Of a DNA stretch of 56,449 bases, positions 25,194-32,685 are shown one piece after another. The notes below the pieces were generated by a model, which saw nothing but the letters and a program-made list of their open reading frames with translations, was not told where the DNA came from and ran no database searches. The DNA is from Rhodococcus globerulus NBRC 14531 (lineage in GTDB: Bacteria > Actinomycetota > Actinomycetes > Mycobacteriales > Mycobacteriaceae), in NCBI RefSeq assembly GCF_001894805.1, contig NZ_BCWX01000014.1, positions 1-56,449 on the forward strand, written 5' to 3'. Within the stretch, counting starts at the first letter, position 1. Each line of letters starts with the position of its first letter. A program made the translations under genes and the position numbers.

Positions 25194-26288
25194 TCAGTGT
25201 GGAGTGAGGGGAAGATTCACAACGGTCCAGCCGCCCCCGGAGGCCTCCATGGGCTCGTATGCGAGGACGTCCGCGGGTACAGCCGGACCTACTACACCGA
25301 GCATGATTATCCAGTTCTGGATCTCGTACTGGCCGTGATCGAGCAGTGGATAGGGCTCGAGGTTCGCCAGATCCTGGCCTCGGCCCGCCTTGAGCAGATC
25401 GAGGATGTAGGTGTCGAATTCGACGTCGACGCCGCCGAACTTGCCGGGATCTAACCAATGCGACAGTCCGCCGGTCGCGAGAACCGCGATCCTCTTGCCG
25501 GACTTCTCGATGGCGCCGCGCAACGCCTGGCCGAATCGTAGTGCGGAATACGGGGAGAAGGCGCGGTGCGGCTGGGTCACGATCGGGATCACCGGCACCC
25601 CGCCGTGCGGGAGGGTCAGTCGCAGGGGGACGACGAGACCGTGATCGAGATCCACCCGCGGCGACGGTTCGACTTCGAGTCCGGCGGCTCGGACCTCTTC
25701 GACCATCAGGGCCGCGAACTCCGGGGCACCCTTCAGATCCAGGTCCAGTTCTGGTCGCTTGAAGAACTCCATGGAGCCGACGTGCTGGGCTGCGGTGCCG
25801 ACCACGAAGTGCGAGGTGTCGAAGCTCTGGAAATGACAGTCGGTGGTGACGAGGATGATGTCGGGATTTGCGGCAGTGAGGATCTCCTTGAGATCGCTGT
25901 ACCCGGACAACAGGCGGCCGATGCCGTCTACCGGGTCGATCTCCGGACGGGCGAGGAGATCCGGCACGTGCGAGCAGCCGCCTGCAAAAACGAGCCCGGT
26001 CGGAATCGAGGGATCCGGCAGCGGGACGGATTCGTCGATCCGGAGCGCGCCGCTGCTCTCGGAATCGTTGACGTTGTCGTTGAACCAGCGGCTCACCAGA
26101 ATGGTGACACCGTCGTTGACTCCCGCCGATCGCAGCCGGTCGCGCTGGCCGGTGAGGATGATGTTGAGCCATTCGGGGGTCAGACCGAGTTTGTCGGCGG
26201 CCGACGCGGGAGTTTGCTTGGCCTCGGTCATCAGGGCGTCGTCGCGAGCGAGCGTGAGGATCGCCGTTTCGAGAGTGGTTCCGTCCAT
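25194..26288 (-). CDS. LigB-type extradiol ring-cleavage dioxygenase with LigA-like N-terminal region
   Basis: This 364-residue protein has residues ~95-360 forming a class III extradiol dioxygenase catalytic domain, with expected iron and catalytic histidines: His107 (GGCSHVPDLL), His152 (DCHFQSFDTSH), His216 (DLDHGLVVPL) and His277 (TGGLSHWLDP). Residues ~1-75 form a small helical region (ADKLGLTPEWLNIILTGQRD) resembling LigA. The two-subunit protocatechuate 4,5-dioxygenase thus appears fused. The substrate should carry adjacent hydroxyls, e.g. a dihydroxypyridine. It starts one base after the stop of the NicX-like gene. Confidence 0.87.
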   Translation of the reverse strand: MDGTTLETAILTLARDDALMTEAKQTPASAADKLGLTPEWLNIILTGQRDRLRSAGVNDGVTILVSRWFNDNVNDSESSGALRIDESVPLPDPSIPTGLVFAGGCSHVPDLLARPEIDPVDGIGRLLSGYSDLKEILTAANPDIILVTTDCHFQSFDTSHFVVGTAAQHVGSMEFFKRPELDLDLKGAPEFAALMVEEVRAAGLEVEPSPRVDLDHGLVVPLRLTLPHGGVPVIPIVTQPHRAFSPYSALRFGQALRGAIEKSGKRIAVLATGGLSHWLDPGKFGGVDVEFDTYILDLLKAGRGQDLANLEPYPLLDHGQYEIQNWIIMLGVVGPAVPADVLAYEPMEASGGGWTVVNLPLTPH

Positions 26289-26289
26289 G

Positions 26290-27318
26290 TCAGTTGTCCT
26301 TGAGGGTTCCGTGGGAGACGAGGGTTCCGTGGGAGACGACTTCGATGCCGTCGACGGTGACAGTGCATCCGCGCATCGGAATGTCGAGGTGAGCGGGTGT
26401 CTCGCGGTCCGCGAAGCGGTTCGAGCCGGTCGACCACATGAAGTTTCCGGCTGTGGATCGCAACTCCTGGCCGTACAGGGTGCGCGGATCGTAGACGTCG
26501 AACGCGGACCAGCGTGCACGGTCGAGCAGACCCCAACCCATGTGGCTCAGTGCCCATACTTCGGGGTCTTGCCAGCTCCGGAAGTAGTCATTGAGCAGGG
26601 CCGCATCCGCGCCACCCTTGATGCTGACGATATACCCGGCCTCGACCTCGATGCGGACCTCGTCGCGGACGTAACGTTGCCACGGGATCAATGCGTCGCC
26701 GGGCTGCAGCACGATGGTGCCCTCGGCGGTTCGGTCGCGAGGGAAGCAGGCTACGAATCCGCTCGGCCAGTGATCCCAGCGGCCAGGTTCGTCGACATAT
26801 CCCCATTGATGGGTGATCGGCAGGTCCTCGCCGGAGATGTCGGCCGTCAGATCTGTTCCAGCGGAACTGATCACCCGCAGCGTCGAGCCCTTGCGCAAGG
26901 ATTGTCCGCCGGCCTCTACCCTGGCCCGAAGTTCACCGTCGCCGATCAGGCGCTCGAGGACATCGGCCGGCTCGGCGACGAATAGCATTCGTTTGCCGTT
27001 GCCGGTGATCCTGGTGCGGACGTCGGAGTGGATCAGTCCGCCGACGGTGACGTCGACTACGAAATCGCATTCGCCCGCAGCGGCGAGAAGTGCGGACACC
27101 TCACGGCCGTCCGGAGCGTACGGCGGCAACATCGGGCTGGACAGGCTGGACGCGTGTAGCACGAGGGCGCTTGCGCCCAGCTGACGGGCCGCGGCCACTG
27201 CGGCCTCGACGTATTCGTCCTTCTGGCCCAGTTCGGCGATGACTCCGACGAGCTCGTTCTCCTTGACCGCGCACAGTCGGTACTGGTCGACGAAGTTTTC
27301 AATCAGTGATTTGCTCAT
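26290..27318 (-). CDS. 2,5-dihydroxypyridine 5,6-dioxygenase-like protein (NicX family)
   Basis: This 342-residue protein has the M29 leucyl-aminopeptidase-like fold used by NicX/PicD/Hpo dioxygenases, which open 2,5-dihydroxypyridine to N-formylmaleamate. NicX uses a His-His-Asp iron triad. Candidates here are His259 (ALSHMGWG), His310 and Asp312 (PAHLDIPM). GRWDHWPSGFVACFP is also typical. An 18-bp tandem duplication (26302-26337) repeats VSHGTL near the C terminus. A downstream maleamate-amidase-like protein and maleate isomerase support the assignment. The alternative, a true metallopeptidase, is unlikely in this context. Confidence 0.85.
   Translation of the reverse strand: MSKSLIENFVDQYRLCAVKENELVGVIAELGQKDEYVEAAVAAARQLGASALVLHASSLSSPMLPPYAPDGREVSALLAAAGECDFVVDVTVGGLIHSDVRTRITGNGKRMLFVAEPADVLERLIGDGELRARVEAGGQSLRKGSTLRVISSAGTDLTADISGEDLPITHQWGYVDEPGRWDHWPSGFVACFPRDRTAEGTIVLQPGDALIPWQRYVRDEVRIEVEAGYIVSIKGGADAALLNDYFRSWQDPEVWALSHMGWGLLDRARWSAFDVYDPRTLYGQELRSTAGNFMWSTGSNRFADRETPAHLDIPMRGCTVTVDGIEVVSHGTLVSHGTLKDN
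26302..26337. repeat. 18-bp perfect tandem duplication inside nicX-like gene
   Basis: The unit gagggttccgtgggagac occurs twice with no gap, adding six residues (VSHGTL VSHGTL) near the C terminus. The frame is kept. It looks like a recent slippage event. Confidence 0.9.
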
Positions 27319-27335
27319 GTGTATGGTTCCTTTTC

Positions 27336-28109
27336 TCAGAAGACAGTGCGGACGGCGCCGCCGTCGACGGTGATGGCGGAGCCGGTCATGAAGGAGGACC
27401 GCGCGGAGGCCGCAAACGCGACGACGTCCGCAATCTCGTCGGCTTCGGCCCAGCGCCCGAGCGGGATCTCGGCGACGACCTTGGAGATCTCGTCGGCAAC
27501 GGTGGAGCCGTTGGCACTGGCCTTGGCTTCGACGATTTTGGTCATCCGGTCGGTTCCGGTCGCGCCGGGCATCACCTGCAGCATGCGAACACCCTTGGCC
27601 GCCAGCTCATTTGAAAGGGTCTTGAGCATCGCGCCCGCCGCGGCGCGATAGGCTGCGGACAGTGCGCCTCCCTCCTTGGGTTGTTTGACCCAGGTCGAGG
27701 TGAGCAGGATGATCGTGCCGCCGTTGCCCGCCGCCATGACATCGGCTGCCCGGGTGACGAGCTGAACCACGGGGCGGAGCAAAGTGTCATGGGCGGTTTC
27801 CCAGTCCTCCCAGGTAGTTGCGAGCACCGGCTTGATGGGCGGACCCGGCGTATTCATCACCAGCGTGTCGAGGGCGCCAAACTGTGCCACCACATCGTCG
27901 ATCAGGGCGCCGGTCCGGTCCGGGTCGCCGAGGTCGACCGACTGTGCGACGATCCGGCCGTCGGCGACCGTTTCGACCGTGCCGTCCCCTGATCGCGAAG
28001 TGGCGACTACTGTCATGCCCTCGGCGGCGAGCCGCTCGGCGACGGCCCGACCAATGCCTCTCGATGCGGCCGTCACCAGTGCGGTCTTTCCTGTCAGACC
28101 CAAATCCAT
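27336..28109 (-). CDS. Atypical SDR-family protein lacking the catalytic Lys
   Basis: This 257-residue Rossmann protein of the SDR superfamily has the cofactor motif TAASRGIGRAVAERLAAEG and C-terminal SSFMTGSAITVDGGAVRTVF. Around the active site, Ser137/Ser139 are followed by SAAYRAAAGAML, so Tyr154 is present but the Lys four residues later is Ala158. NAG is replaced by NTPGPP. Similar SDR-like proteins annotated as 3-oxoacyl-ACP reductases also lack YxxxK. It may bind nucleotide without classical dehydrogenation, or use other residues. It sits between the ferredoxin and NicX-like genes. Confidence 0.8.
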   Translation of the reverse strand: MDLGLTGKTALVTAASRGIGRAVAERLAAEGMTVVATSRSGDGTVETVADGRIVAQSVDLGDPDRTGALIDDVVAQFGALDTLVMNTPGPPIKPVLATTWEDWETAHDTLLRPVVQLVTRAADVMAAGNGGTIILLTSTWVKQPKEGGALSAAYRAAAGAMLKTLSNELAAKGVRMLQVMPGATGTDRMTKIVEAKASANGSTVADEISKVVAEIPLGRWAEADEIADVVAFAASARSSFMTGSAITVDGGAVRTVF

Positions 28110-28155
28110 TGCATACCCTTATGTTTCGATTAGTGATGGTCGGTTTTGCGTGCCG

Positions 28156-28166
28156 CTGAATTCAGT
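28156..28166 (-). promoter_or_regulatory. ACTGAATTCAG motif upstream of the SDR gene
   Basis: On the minus strand this 11-mer contains the 10-bp palindrome ctgaattcag. It matches actgaatncag sites at 32356-32366 and 32541-32551. It lies across the ferredoxin stop codon, ~46 bp before the SDR start, where an internal promoter could be. A candidate site for one of the GntR regulators. Confidence 0.35.
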
Positions 28167-28356
28167 GGACCTTGGTGATCGCCATCTCTGGGCAGGCAGC
28201 GAGGGCGTTCTCGGCGGCCTGCTCGTCCCCGTCGGGGACGGTGCCGTCGCCAATCACGCTCGCGTAACCCCACTCGTCGAGGATGAACAGGCTCGGGCAC
28301 AGATCCGCGCAGGCGCCGAACGCCTCACATTTGGTTGCATCAACCTGCATCTTCAT
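28162..28356 (-). CDS. Small [3Fe-4S]-type ferredoxin
   Basis: This 64-residue protein has CEAFGACADLCP and a distal Cys in LAACPEMAI. It has three probable cluster ligands, with the spacing of actinobacterial single-cluster [3Fe-4S] ferredoxins that serve P450s and Rieske oxygenases. ATG 28356 is supported by GGAG eight bases upstream and overlaps the end of the flavoprotein gene by 17 bp. The adjacent NuoF-like protein is the likely reductase, and the Rieske dioxygenase upstream the likely acceptor. Confidence 0.87.
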   Translation of the reverse strand: MKMQVDATKCEAFGACADLCPSLFILDEWGYASVIGDGTVPDGDEQAAENALAACPEMAITKVH

Positions 28357-29629
28357 TTGCGGTACTCCAATCAGACTGAGTCGGTAGGTCCAGCGTGGTG
28401 TGGGAGAGTCGGGCTGCGGTGCGGCCTAATCTGGCTGCGCCGTCAAGGAAGGCGCAGGCGCCCCGACCTATTAGGGTCGTGCCCCACCGCTCGAGGTTGT
28501 CGGTGAGTTCGGGTGATTGATTTCCCCCCGCGATCTCGGCGAGGGTCTTGGCTATCGACTTGGTTCCGTTCTTGCAGACACCGCACTGCAGCGCGGACTG
28601 CCCCTCGAACCACTGCGAGATCCTGGCCGCGATATCGATCGTGTTGCGTTCGACGTTCAGTACCGTGATCGACGCACATCCGAGCCCGCTTCCAGCGGCC
28701 CGGACCCGGTCGTAGTCGCAGTTCAGGGTTGGCTCGGCAATCATGATTCCGCCGAACCAGCCGCCCATCACGAGAGTTCCGATATTGCCGGTGGAACCAC
28801 CGGCCGCCTCGATGAGGTCCCGTAGTGAGATGCCAAGGGGTGCTTCGTAGATCCCTGGTCGGTCGATGTCGCCGAGCAATGTGAACAACGCGGTTCCGGG
28901 GGAGGACTCGCTGCCCGTTGCGCGGAAAGCACCGCTCCCGTGGACCGCGATCCACTCGGCGTCCGCGAGGGTCTCGACGTTGGAGATCAGTGTCGGCAAA
29001 CCGTCGACGCCGGCCTCGCACGGCCTCGGTGGCCGTGCGGTCGGCAAGGCGAGGCCGCCGTTGATGGATCGGCAGACCGCTGTCTCGTCTCCCGCGACGT
29101 ATGTGTGCTCGGCCTGATGGTAGGTGAGCGAAAGCTGCGGGGGGACAAGGCCATAGGCGTAGACCGCGTCGATCGATGCCCGTACGGTGCGCAGTGCTTG
29201 CGCGTCGGACACATAGACGATTGCCCGGGCGGCGCCGATCGTTGCCGCCGCCCGTATAAGCCCGGCGAGTACCAGGAAGGGGCGATGCAGGAGCAGCCAC
29301 TTGTCCTTCTCCGATGCCGGCTCGCCCTCGTGCCCGTTGGCGACGACGACCTTCTGGCCAGCCGCGGCAGCGACCGCACGCCACTTGATGTAGGCGGGGA
29401 ATCCTGCGCCGCCGCGTCCGCGGAGCCCGGCGGACTCCAGTTCGGTGAGCAGATCCACCCCGTCCGCCGCGTCGCTGAAGAATCCGGACGAGATCTCGTC
29501 CGCGAGGCAGACCGGGCCGATCATCGATTCGGCCGTAATCAGCCTTCCGCCACCGGGCGTCGCGTCGACCGCGGGAAGGTTGGTAGGTGGAAGTACATCC
29601 GTCAGTGTGTCCAGGTATTTCTGAGTCAT
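28340..29629 (-). CDS. NuoF-like NADH:ferredoxin oxidoreductase (51-kDa subunit homologue)
   Basis: This 429-residue homologue of the complex I 51-kDa flavoprotein has the FMN/NADH motif LRGRGGAGFP (~69-78) and the second motif NGHEGEPASEKD (NADEGEP in NuoF). The C-terminal cluster motif of NuoF, CxxCxxC plus a distal Cys, is degenerate: QCGVCKNGTKS keeps two cysteines, the third position is Gly, and RGACAF provides another. A full [4Fe-4S] N3 cluster is therefore doubtful. It probably oxidises NADH and reduces the adjacent ferredoxin for the Rieske dioxygenase, an uncommon donor type. Confidence 0.83.
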   Translation of the reverse strand: MTQKYLDTLTDVLPPTNLPAVDATPGGGRLITAESMIGPVCLADEISSGFFSDAADGVDLLTELESAGLRGRGGAGFPAYIKWRAVAAAAGQKVVVANGHEGEPASEKDKWLLLHRPFLVLAGLIRAAATIGAARAIVYVSDAQALRTVRASIDAVYAYGLVPPQLSLTYHQAEHTYVAGDETAVCRSINGGLALPTARPPRPCEAGVDGLPTLISNVETLADAEWIAVHGSGAFRATGSESSPGTALFTLLGDIDRPGIYEAPLGISLRDLIEAAGGSTGNIGTLVMGGWFGGIMIAEPTLNCDYDRVRAAGSGLGCASITVLNVERNTIDIAARISQWFEGQSALQCGVCKNGTKSIAKTLAEIAGGNQSPELTDNLERWGTTLIGRGACAFLDGAARLGRTAARLSHTTLDLPTQSDWSTANEDAG

Positions 29630-29633
29630 GAGC

Positions 29634-30266
29634 TCATTCCTCCATCAGGGCAACTGCGAATGAGCGGTTGATGACCTGGCCATACTTCGCATCAATGTCG
29701 AGGAAAGCTGCCTCTGCGGGTGCGGCTTCCCTGTCGCCGACGGCTTCGCGGACAACGTAGGCAGCGATATTTGCCGCGCAGGCGTCCACTGCGGAGGCCC
29801 GCACACAGCCCGAGGTAGTGGCGCCGACGACGATCAGCGCATCGACGCCACCAGCAGTCAGGTCCCGCTGCAGTTGCGTGCCGTTGAACGCCGAGGCGGT
29901 GGTCTTGACGTAGATCCGGTCGCCGTTGCGCGGGGCCAGCCGCCGGTCTACGTCAACCCAGGTCGAGTCGAGTTCCAGCTCGCGCAGGGCGGGCATCTTG
30001 TCCAGCCACACGCTGCCACGCTCGAGCTCGGCGGGTGAGAACCCGATGACGGTGAAATACACCGGAATCCCGTTGCTTCGAGCGATCCGGAGCAACTCCG
30101 CACTCACGTGGACCTCGGCGTCGAGATCGAACCCGGGCCCACACGTTGAATCGGTGAACCCGGTCTGGAAGTCGACCACCAGCAGGCCGAACCTCGTACC
30201 TCGAGACAGCTGGCCCATCAAACCTCCGGCTGCGTATCGCGCCCGCACAGCGTGCATCTCGCTCAT
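29634..30266 (-). CDS. Maleamate amidohydrolase-like cysteine hydrolase
   Basis: This 210-residue protein is of the isochorismatase-like cysteine hydrolase family. The catalytic triad is visible: Asp32 (LLVVDFQTGFTD), Lys121 (IYVKTTASAF) and Cys154 (ATTSGCVRAS). The longer N terminus and GFSPAELERG region fit N-carbamoylsarcosine amidase and maleamate amidase (NicF). In this cluster maleamate to maleate plus ammonia is the natural step between the NicX-like dioxygenase and the maleate isomerase. ATG 30266 follows GGAG; the alpha-subunit stop is 17 bp upstream. Confidence 0.84.
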   Translation of the reverse strand: MSEMHAVRARYAAGGLMGQLSRGTRFGLLVVDFQTGFTDSTCGPGFDLDAEVHVSAELLRIARSNGIPVYFTVIGFSPAELERGSVWLDKMPALRELELDSTWVDVDRRLAPRNGDRIYVKTTASAFNGTQLQRDLTAGGVDALIVVGATTSGCVRASAVDACAANIAAYVVREAVGDREAAPAEAAFLDIDAKYGQVINRSFAVALMEE

Positions 30267-30283
30267 CAGTGCTCCATCTCGGG

Positions 30284-31714
30284 TCAGCCGGCCGTCGGCT
30301 CGCGCCGCGAGCGGGATTCGACCCCGGGGGCGAATTTCGTCTCCGGCCACTGTCCGCTCTCGGCCTCCATCAACTTCTGATAGAAGTCATAGGCGTTGCG
30401 CTGCACGCCTTCTTCGTAGCGGGACCAGTAGACGATGCCGGGTCCGGGCCAGTCGTCGACCTCATGTGCGATCCCGGTGCCGGGCATACCCATCTGGTAG
30501 TTGAGATTGAAGCCGAGTGCCTCGGCCGCCACGGACTTGCCGGTCCGGGCGATTGTGATCCACGGTTCGGTGTCGTCCATCTCGAAGGACCCGCCGACGG
30601 AGAACGTGGCCAGACCCGCGCGGTAGGAGCGTTCCTTTTGTGCGGCCGTCATCTGCTTGTAGCCGACGAACCAGTTCCAGATCTCGATCTGGTTGGGGCC
30701 CTTGGGCTGCCAGGTGCGGACCGTGATGATTCCGGTCGGCTCATGTTTGGTGCCGTCCTCGCTCATCGGGAGCGCGAGAAGTGAGAAGTTCGGAAAGACG
30801 TTGCCGACCATCACGCGTGAGCGGCGAGCTACCTCCAGTTGGTCCGCGTCGATCCGCGAGGTGTCGAACTTCGCGGCCAGATCCTCGGGGAATCCGAAGA
30901 ACTTGGGTCCTGGCTCGTCCGCATCCTCAGCCATAGAGAATGACAGCGAGTGACCTGGGGAAGCCTGAATGTGGTAGCCCATCATGTTCTCGCGGAAGGG
31001 GACGGGAAATGCGCCGATCTCCCAGACAGAACGGTGCAGGGTTCCGAGGTGATAGTCGTCGCCGGAAAAGTTCTCCATGCCGGACTTCCAGTTGGCGTCG
31101 ACGACGAATCGCTGCGGCGGGCCGAGGACTTCCACTCCCTCGTCGTCGAGTCCGAAAAGGAGGTCGAGGTAGTAGGCCATACCGCCGAGATACTCGCGAA
31201 GTTCGGGTGCGGACTGGTCCAGGGTTGCGAAAATGAACCCGTGGTAACTATCCGACTTTGCGGCTTTGATGAGTCCGTTGTCCTCCTTGTTCATGCCGCC
31301 GAACGCGTTTTTCCACAGCGGGGCGCCGACGAGTTTGCCGTCGGTCGAATACGTCCACCCGTGGTACGGGCACCGGAAGTGTGAGGTGTTTCCGGAGTCG
31401 GAGCGACAGACGGCGACTCCCCGGTGTCGACACGCATCGAACATGACGTTGATCGCTCCGGACTCGTCGCGCGCAACGATGAAGTTGTCTTCGCCGATCT
31501 TGCGGACGACGTAGTCCCCGTTGGCCTCGATCTCGGACTCGTGGGCGAGGAAGACCCAGCTACGGGCGAAGATCTTGCGCAGTTCGGTATCGTAGACCTC
31601 CTTGTTGCCGAAGATCGGCGCCGGGATCTGACCCGAGGGCAGTCCTTCGCCGAGTTCGCGCATCAGGCGCTCGACGGTGTCTTCCTGTGATGTGTTGCCG
31701 GCCGGATCGGCCAT
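30284..31714 (-). CDS. Rieske non-heme iron dioxygenase alpha subunit
   Basis: This 476-residue oxygenase component has Rieske [2Fe-2S] ligands Cys95/His97 (ACRHRG) and Cys115/His118 (CPYHGW). The mononuclear iron site is GDDYHLGTLH (His222, His227) plus a later Asp in the DDTEPW region. Length and motif spacing fit the two-subunit (alpha3beta3) naphthalene/biphenyl-type group, supported by the upstream beta gene. It probably dihydroxylates an aromatic or N-heteroaromatic ring. The four-component set here recalls the 2-hydroxypyridine dioxygenase HpoBCDF of Rhodococcus rhodochrous PY11, but identity of substrate is not shown. Confidence 0.93.
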   Translation of the reverse strand: MADPAGNTSQEDTVERLMRELGEGLPSGQIPAPIFGNKEVYDTELRKIFARSWVFLAHESEIEANGDYVVRKIGEDNFIVARDESGAINVMFDACRHRGVAVCRSDSGNTSHFRCPYHGWTYSTDGKLVGAPLWKNAFGGMNKEDNGLIKAAKSDSYHGFIFATLDQSAPELREYLGGMAYYLDLLFGLDDEGVEVLGPPQRFVVDANWKSGMENFSGDDYHLGTLHRSVWEIGAFPVPFRENMMGYHIQASPGHSLSFSMAEDADEPGPKFFGFPEDLAAKFDTSRIDADQLEVARRSRVMVGNVFPNFSLLALPMSEDGTKHEPTGIITVRTWQPKGPNQIEIWNWFVGYKQMTAAQKERSYRAGLATFSVGGSFEMDDTEPWITIARTGKSVAAEALGFNLNYQMGMPGTGIAHEVDDWPGPGIVYWSRYEEGVQRNAYDFYQKLMEAESGQWPETKFAPGVESRSRREPTAG

Positions 31715-31793
31715 GGTCCACTCCTTGCATGAATGGTCGTGATGCGGGGTGCGGGCTCGCGGTGTACCACGCGGTGTGAGAAGCGCTGTGGGG

Positions 31794-32330
31794 CTAGAAG
31801 AACATCGAGAGGTTGTGCGTCGCGATTACCGTGTGATCGAGCAGGACGATCCGTCTGCGGAGTCTCAGTTCCCCGTTCTCGCGGGCAACGATGTCTTTCC
31901 GCAGGCCGGAGAGCAGTTGGGGCGTGGTTTGGTCCTGGCGGGTGCGGAACAGCAGGATGTTGCTCTTTGCGGCGAACTCGTCGGATTCTTCGATGTCCGC
32001 GAACACTTGAATGTTGGTGATGAAGTGACGTACTCGGGACGGCGGATCCTCGGCCCAGGCGTACTTGGTCGCGCCGCGGGCGACGCGGGCGTTCAACGAC
32101 ACGTGGTCTTCATTGAGGTGGAAGGTGGATGTCTCGAATCCGGACCCGCGGGCTCGCTCGACGGTCTGTCGGATGGGCACCTGGTACACAATTTCATCGC
32201 TCACCATCTCGTCGAGCCATTCCCGTTCTTGCAGGTCGTCGAGTAGATCCGCCTCCTTGTACAGGAAGTCAGCGACCTCGACGTATCGCGAGTCTGCGAT
32301 CGAGAGCCGGGTCTTCTCGGGTGCCGTCAC
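31794..32330 (-). CDS. Rieske dioxygenase beta subunit
   Basis: This 178-residue structural subunit is of the ring-hydroxylating dioxygenase beta family (NTF2-like fold). Typical segments are VADFLYKEADLLDDLQEREWLDEM, RVRHFITNIQV, AAKSNILLFRTRQ and the C-terminal LRRRIVLLDHTVIATHNLSMFF. I chose GTG 32330 because AAAAGGAGA lies seven bases upstream; the frame extends further but without a better start. It is the first gene of the minus-strand operon, ~80 bp before the alpha gene, and diverges from the second GntR gene. Confidence 0.9.
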   Translation of the reverse strand: MTAPEKTRLSIADSRYVEVADFLYKEADLLDDLQEREWLDEMVSDEIVYQVPIRQTVERARGSGFETSTFHLNEDHVSLNARVARGATKYAWAEDPPSRVRHFITNIQVFADIEESDEFAAKSNILLFRTRQDQTTPQLLSGLRKDIVARENGELRLRRRIVLLDHTVIATHNLSMFF

Positions 32331-32685
32331 AGGCGTCTCCTTTTCTGGATTCACAACTGAATACAGTTTGAGTGTGACCCATCGCATAAGGAAGCGCAAG
32401 GGGGAGTGGAAAATAATTTCGAGCCGCAAGCGGTGGAATGCATTGTCCGGGTTCAGTGTTGGTCAGCGTTATGTCCGGGAAATCGCGGCGTGGGTCTTGA
32501 GAAAATCTTCACGGCCTGCGACAGTTGAAGTGTATGCAGTACTGAATCCAGAACTAGTCGTTCGACTTACGGCGCTCTTGAAGGCACGGGAAGCAGCGCA
32601 AGCGCGAACTCGCGGTCTTCGATGTCAGAGCTGAGGGCGGACCTATGTACACAGCGGCATCCGTGCAGTCGAAGGGGTAGAACAC
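32331..32685. promoter_or_regulatory. Divergent control region of the catabolic operon and gntR2
   Basis: This 355-bp region lies between the dioxygenase beta gene and the GntR gene. It holds an inverted repeat AACTG-aata-CAGTT (32355-32368) close upstream of the beta ribosome site, and a perfect palindrome CAGTACTG (32537-32544). Both overlap the 11-mer actgaatncag, at 32356-32366 and 32541-32551. A related half-site ttcagtgtt is at 32452. These are the best operator candidates for the two GntR proteins. No gene is seen here. Confidence 0.55.

Noticed and set aside
24310..26172. 620-codon minus frame giving a nitrilase with a 330-residue N-terminal extension
   Set aside because: The extension is out-of-frame sequence of the LigB-like gene (Arg/Pro-rich); the real start at 25173 has an AAGGAG site.
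26290..27318. Leucyl aminopeptidase (M29) annotation
   Set aside because: The family resemblance is real, but the His/His/Asp pattern, GRWDHWPSGF motif and surrounding maleamate-route genes favour a NicX-type dioxygenase.
28840..29384. Arg-rich minus-strand frame of >300 codons inside the NuoF-like gene
   Set aside because: Shadow frame of the flavoprotein; no family motif.
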